Shown in pieces: positions 6,652 through 9,333 of a DNA stretch of 9,333 nt (its first letter is position 1; each line of letters starts with the position of its first letter). Source of the DNA: a bacterium (GTDB lineage Bacteria > Desulfobacterota > DSWW01); assembly GCA_030609865.1 (NCBI GenBank), contig JAUWSZ010000049.1:1-9333 (forward strand). Direction: 5' to 3'. The notes beneath the pieces are model-generated. The model was not told the DNA's origin, ran no database searches, and saw only the letters and a list, made by a program, of their open reading frames with translations. A program made the position numbers and the translations under genes.

Positions 6652-6867
6652 ATGCCGGAAAGCACCTACAAGATCATCGAACTCGTAGGAACGAGCAAGA
6701 AATCCTGGGAAGACGCAGCGAAGACCGCCGTGGAGACGGCATCAAAGAGCCTGAAGGACCTCCGGGTCGCCGAAATCTCAGAACTCGACATGAAGCTCGA
6801 GAAGGGCAAGGTCGCCGCCTACCGGGCGCGGGTCAAGGTATCGTTCAAGTACATCGGCAAGGAGTAG
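6652..6867 (+). CDS. Dodecin family protein
   Basis: The 71-residue product matches dodecin from end to end: YKIIELVGTSKKSWEDAAK at the start, an alpha helix with ASKSLKDLR, then the strand pattern ELDMKLEKGKVAAYRARVKVSFKY. Dodecins assemble into hollow 12-mers that store flavin or related cofactors in the cytoplasm. In the well-studied flavin binders the segment after LR is WFEV or WAEV, with Trp stacking on the isoalloxazine ring; here it is VAEI, so Val39 replaces that Trp and the ligand may differ. AGGAG lies eight bases before the ATG. The gene stands alone, with a long upstream gap and an intrinsic terminator downstream. Confidence 0.93.
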   Translation: MPESTYKIIELVGTSKKSWEDAAKTAVETASKSLKDLRVAEISELDMKLEKGKVAAYRARVKVSFKYIGKE

Positions 6868-6925
6868 GTAGGCTGGGGTAAAGTCTTCGCCCCTCGTGTG
6901 GATTCATCGGGGCACCCTTTGCACG

Positions 6926-6956
6926 AACAGGCGTCATCTATGATGGCGCCTGTTTT
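6926..6956 (+). terminator. Intrinsic terminator after the dodecin gene
   Basis: ACAGGCGTCATC (6927-6938) pairs with GATGGCGCCTGT (6942-6953), with one G-T wobble and a TAT loop, followed by TTT. It lies 59 bases after the dodecin stop and 13 before the end of the convergent HD-GYP gene, and might also slow leftward transcription. Confidence 0.8.
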
Positions 6957-6968
6957 CGTATGTGCGCA

Positions 6969-8588
6969 TCAAGCCGCTGCGGCCGGCACCAGGATATCGG
7001 AAGGATCCAGGGAGAGGCTCTCCACGATCCCATCGAGCGCCTCGACAATTCGAGGGTCCAACTGGGTGCCGGATACCTTTCGAATCTCCTCGACCGCTTC
7101 CATGAAGGTGATCTTCTCGCGATAGGGGCGATCGCTGATCAGAGCATCCAACATGTCGGTCACCGCGAGGATGCGAGCACCCAGAGGAATCTGTTCGCCC
7201 ACAAGCCCGCTCGGATAGCCCTTTCCGTTGTAATGCTCATGGTGGTGGCGGATGATCTTCAGGATCCCCTTGAGGTCCGGGATTCTGGACAGGATGCTGA
7301 CAGAGACCTCGGGGTGCTTCCGGATCTGCTTCCATTCTTCCTCGGTCAGCTTGCCCTCTTTGTGCAGGATCTCGTCACGAATGCCGATCTTCCCGATGTC
7401 ATGAAGGATACCGGCAAGGCGAATGGCTTCAATTTCTCGCTCGTGGAGCCCCAATTCCCGGGCAATCTGTACGGAATAGTGGCTCACACGTTGAGAATGC
7501 CCCCGCGTGTAGGCATCCTTTGCTTCCAGGGCCATGGCGAGGGTGGAAACGGCGTTGAGAAGCTTCTCCTTCAGGTTCTCATGGAGCCGGACGTTCTCCA
7601 CCGACACGGCCACCTGGCTGGCAAAAATATACAGTAGCTTCACTTCATGTGCGTCGAATCTTCCCCCTGAGCGACGCTTGTCCGCGTTCAGAACGCCGAT
7701 CATCTCATTCCGGAGAAAAAGGGGCACCGAAATGGCGGCCGAGACGACACGACCTCCGTCCGCCCCCTGACTGTCATCCGGACCATCGAGACTGCCCGGA
7801 AGGAGGCATCCCCCTTCTCCGTTCAGCGCCACATCTCTGTCGTCCCCTTCTGCCTTGGAGGCTTCGCTCCCGGGCGTGTCTGTCCTCAGGGTGCTCAGGT
7901 TGTATACCCGGAACCGATTCGTCGATGGATCCGAAAGGAGGATGGAACACTCGTCCAGTTGAAAGGCACGGATCGTCGTATCGAGGATCCCATGCAGCCT
8001 CATTTCCGGACCCTTTTCGACAAGGATGGCCCGGCACGCCTCCAGGAGCTTGTCCAACTCGTGGACGTATCGTTCCGTGTGGTGCAGGTGCGCCTGCTGT
8101 TGAAAGACGTCCTCCTTCATCCTTTCGAGATGAATCTGGCTTCGCATGATATAGGCCACGGACAAGCAGGCCAGGACCCAGAAGGCCAGCAGGAGGAACC
8201 GCACGGGCACGCCCAACTGCGAGGGGAGACGGGAATCGATGACGGATGAATCGGACAAGAGGACAAACCCTGCCACGAACCCGGTCAGGACCAGGATGAG
8301 CACGTTGGCCAGCGTGGAGATCTGGACCGTTCTGGAGCGAAGGTACTGATACTGTTGCTGTCTGCCCTTTGACGAGGCATCGTCGCCGGAATCGGAGGCC
8401 GGTGACTTCTCACACGGCAGGTGTCTGGCTGCGGACTCTATCGATGACATACGATTCTGCGCCGAGTGTCGGGTTGGATGCATTGTGATAACGGTTGACG
8501 AGGAGTGACAAAATGCAAATTCAGTGCCGCGGGCAGAGGAAGTCGGTCTTCGATCGAAGTGCCCAATTCCGATCGGTTTTTCTACCAC
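6969..8588 (-). CDS. Membrane-anchored GAF/HD-GYP domain protein (probable cyclic-di-GMP phosphodiesterase)
   Basis: Numbering from the GTG at 8588 (539 residues), there are two hydrophobic helices, about 92-112 and 130-148, separated by a short periplasmic loop. A helical linker follows, then a GAF-type sensor domain (about 180-335, ending in SVPLFLRNEMIGVLNADKR and the FASQVAVSVENVRL helix), then HD-GYP (about 345-525). Catalytic-domain motifs are intact: GHSQRV (His364), HDIGK (His396-Asp397), KHPE (His425), HHHEHYNGKGYPSGL (448-462) and VTDMLDAL with DRPYR. Such proteins hydrolyse cyclic di-GMP at the inner membrane. The start is uncertain: GTG at 8588 has GGAAGGG six bases upstream and a possible promoter behind it, whereas ATG codons at 8483 and 8450 have no ribosome site. 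The gene is monocistronic and converges on the dodecin gene. Confidence 0.92.
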   Translation of the reverse strand: MVEKPIGIGHFDRRPTSSARGTEFAFCHSSSTVITMHPTRHSAQNRMSSIESAARHLPCEKSPASDSGDDASSKGRQQQYQYLRSRTVQISTLANVLILVLTGFVAGFVLLSDSSVIDSRLPSQLGVPVRFLLLAFWVLACLSVAYIMRSQIHLERMKEDVFQQQAHLHHTERYVHELDKLLEACRAILVEKGPEMRLHGILDTTIRAFQLDECSILLSDPSTNRFRVYNLSTLRTDTPGSEASKAEGDDRDVALNGEGGCLLPGSLDGPDDSQGADGGRVVSAAISVPLFLRNEMIGVLNADKRRSGGRFDAHEVKLLYIFASQVAVSVENVRLHENLKEKLLNAVSTLAMALEAKDAYTRGHSQRVSHYSVQIARELGLHEREIEAIRLAGILHDIGKIGIRDEILHKEGKLTEEEWKQIRKHPEVSVSILSRIPDLKGILKIIRHHHEHYNGKGYPSGLVGEQIPLGARILAVTDMLDALISDRPYREKITFMEAVEEIRKVSGTQLDPRIVEALDGIVESLSLDPSDILVPAAAA

Positions 8589-8633
8589 ACGTCGCCCTTC
8601 CCACTTCCGGGGGAGGGGCCTCCTCCGGGGAAT

Positions 8634-8661
8634 AGGATATGAAATAATTGTTGACTATGAA
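8634..8661 (-). promoter_or_regulatory. Possible promoter of the HD-GYP gene
   Basis: On the minus strand, TTCATA (8661-8656) is followed after 16 bases by TATCCT (8639-8634); each matches four of six consensus bases. It lies about 45 bases before the GTG at 8588 and in an AT-richer island, which supports the longer form of the protein. Confidence 0.3.
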
Positions 8662-8712
8662 CTTTTTTCAGGTTCTTCGGGCTCGTCCCGCCGGTCCCTC
8701 TCTCGGTTGCTT

Positions 8713-8740
8713 TTGACAGGATCCCGAGCTATGCTGAAAT
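8713..8740 (+). promoter_or_regulatory. Probable sigma-70-type promoter of the CGGC-domain gene
   Basis: A perfect TTGACA (8713-8718) is followed after 16 bases by TGAAAT (8735-8740, four of six). Transcription starting near 8747 would give a leader of about 87 bases before the ATG at 8834. Confidence 0.45.
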
Positions 8741-8784
8741 CGGATTGTGTTGCGGAGTTCGACCCATGCGGTGAGGAACGGGGG

Positions 8785-8809
8785 GAGATCGGTAGCTGTC
8801 CCCGATCTC
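8785..8809 (+). promoter_or_regulatory. Leader hairpin before the CGGC-domain gene
   Basis: GAGATCGG (8785-8792) and CCGATCTC (8802-8809) form a perfect 8-bp stem with a nine-base loop. It ends 11 bases before the AAGGAGG ribosome site, so it could affect translation or mRNA stability. It matches no riboswitch class I recognise. Confidence 0.4.
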
Positions 8810-8833
8810 GCGATACCAGGAAGGAGGCAGGGG

Positions 8834-9178
8834 ATGACAAAGGTAGCGATCATCGGTTGCGGATCCTATATGGACCAGGGCTATGGCTGTCCTGGAGAGT
8901 GGAGATGCTTGAAGGCAGCCTCGTTGGGAGAAGGCAAGTTCGAGGGACCCTCTCAGGTCGTCGCCTTCGTCAAGTGCGAGTGCCCCGGCAGGCCCGTGCT
9001 CCCCAATATGGGGATGAACATGAAGATGTCCGAGATCAATCCGGACAAGATCTACCTGAGCTCGTGCATGGTCAACGCAAAACCGGAATGCCCCTACCAG
9101 AAGGTCGAAGACCTCCGGGGCATGCTCGAGGACAAGTTCGGGATCGAGGTGGTTGAAGGCACCCACGACTATCATTGA
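8834..9178 (+). CDS. CGGC-domain protein, cysteine-rich, putative metal binding
   Basis: The 114-residue soluble product fits the small CGGC-domain family, mostly from anaerobes and of unproven function, thought to bind metal or redox cofactors through cysteines. Visible features are VAIIGCG at the start, GCPGEWRCLKAA (Cys19, Cys25), VKCECPGRP (Cys48, Cys50), the strand-plus-Cys segment KIYLSSCMVN (Cys78), ECPY (Cys86) and the family ending GIEVVEGTH. The family-naming motif CGGCPG reads KCECPG here, so the cysteine spacing is shortened. AAGGAGG six bases before the ATG at 8834 fixes the start; the frame is open further upstream but has no ribosome site there. It has its own promoter-like sequence and a leader hairpin. 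No obvious terminator follows. Confidence 0.85.
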   Translation: MTKVAIIGCGSYMDQGYGCPGEWRCLKAASLGEGKFEGPSQVVAFVKCECPGRPVLPNMGMNMKMSEINPDKIYLSSCMVNAKPECPYQKVEDLRGMLEDKFGIEVVEGTHDYH

Positions 9179-9285
9179 GTCCCGAGCCTATTCCAACAGA
9201 ACTGCCGAGCCCGCCCCAAAAATCGACCGCACGCCCAGGCCGTCGCGCAGCGAACCGAAGCCGCGAGGGAAGTCTAGGTCGAGCC

Positions 9286-9333
9286 ATGAACGTGTCCGTG
9301 CGGGTCCTTCTCTTCTCGTTGCTTGTCCTCGCC
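9286..9333 (+). CDS. Start of a probably exported protein, partial at the right edge
   Basis: An ATG opens 16 codons that read MNVSVRVLLFSLLVLA: a short start with one Arg followed by a hydrophobic run, as in a signal peptide or membrane anchor. AGG eight bases upstream is a weak ribosome site. The 107 bases between the CGGC-domain gene and this ATG show no other feature. The function cannot be judged. Confidence 0.5.
   Translation, partial: MNVSVRVLLFSLLVLA

Noticed and set aside
8513..8635. Plus-strand 40-codon frame beginning MQIQCRGQRK with AGGAG seven bases upstream
   Set aside because: The ribosome site is good, but after about 20 codons the sequence is unremarkable and it overlaps the HD-GYP gene's 5' end antisense. 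The opening vaguely recalls a zinc-ribbon start but has only one Cys. Not enough to call.
8747..8833. 29-codon upstream extension of the CGGC-domain gene
   Set aside because: The extension covers the leader hairpin, has no family match, and the strong AAGGAGG points to ATG 8834.

Overview
This GC-rich window has compact, partly overlapping genes and looks like the chromosome of a Gram-negative bacterium. Gene content (class I adenylate cyclase family, CGGC-domain protein, lysine 2,3-aminomutase family, HD-GYP protein, dodecin) would fit a deltaproteobacterial (Desulfobacterota-like) lineage. That placement is inference; there is no rRNA or marker gene here. I see no tRNA, rRNA, CRISPR array or transposase gene.

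Layout. (1) 1-1676, minus strand: a two-gene unit of a single-pass, FliL-like membrane protein with an acidic octapeptide-repeat N-terminus, followed with overlap by an ABC-2-type (NodI/DrrA-like) ATPase that runs off the left edge. (2) 1823-4842, plus strand: a class I adenylate cyclase homologue joined by an ATGA overlap to a receiver-TPR protein. Both lack a residue normally needed for activity: the cyclase has SDLN instead of SDLD, and the receiver has Ala at the phospho-acceptor Asp position. (3) 4839-6164: a minus-strand cupin reading frame whose stop interlocks with the TPR gene's stop and whose 5' part lies antisense to the start of a plus-strand lysine 2,3-aminomutase (KamA) family gene. 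(4) 6165-6651: a long intergenic stretch with a 136-bp imperfect palindrome and a separate 12-bp-stem hairpin. (5) 6652-6956: a dodecin gene with a good terminator. (6) 6969-8588, minus strand: a membrane-anchored GAF/HD-GYP cyclic-di-GMP phosphodiesterase. (7) 8834-9178: a cysteine-rich CGGC-domain protein with a recognisable promoter and a leader hairpin. (8) 9286-9333: the first 16 codons of a probably exported protein.

How they may work together. Two nucleotide-signalling elements lie here: a cAMP-type cyclase fold that may be catalytically altered, and an apparently intact c-di-GMP hydrolase. The most distinctive unit is the coupled pseudo-cyclase/pseudo-receiver pair, which looks more like a scaffolding or allosteric module than a classical two-component output. 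The other genes appear to be independent transcription units.
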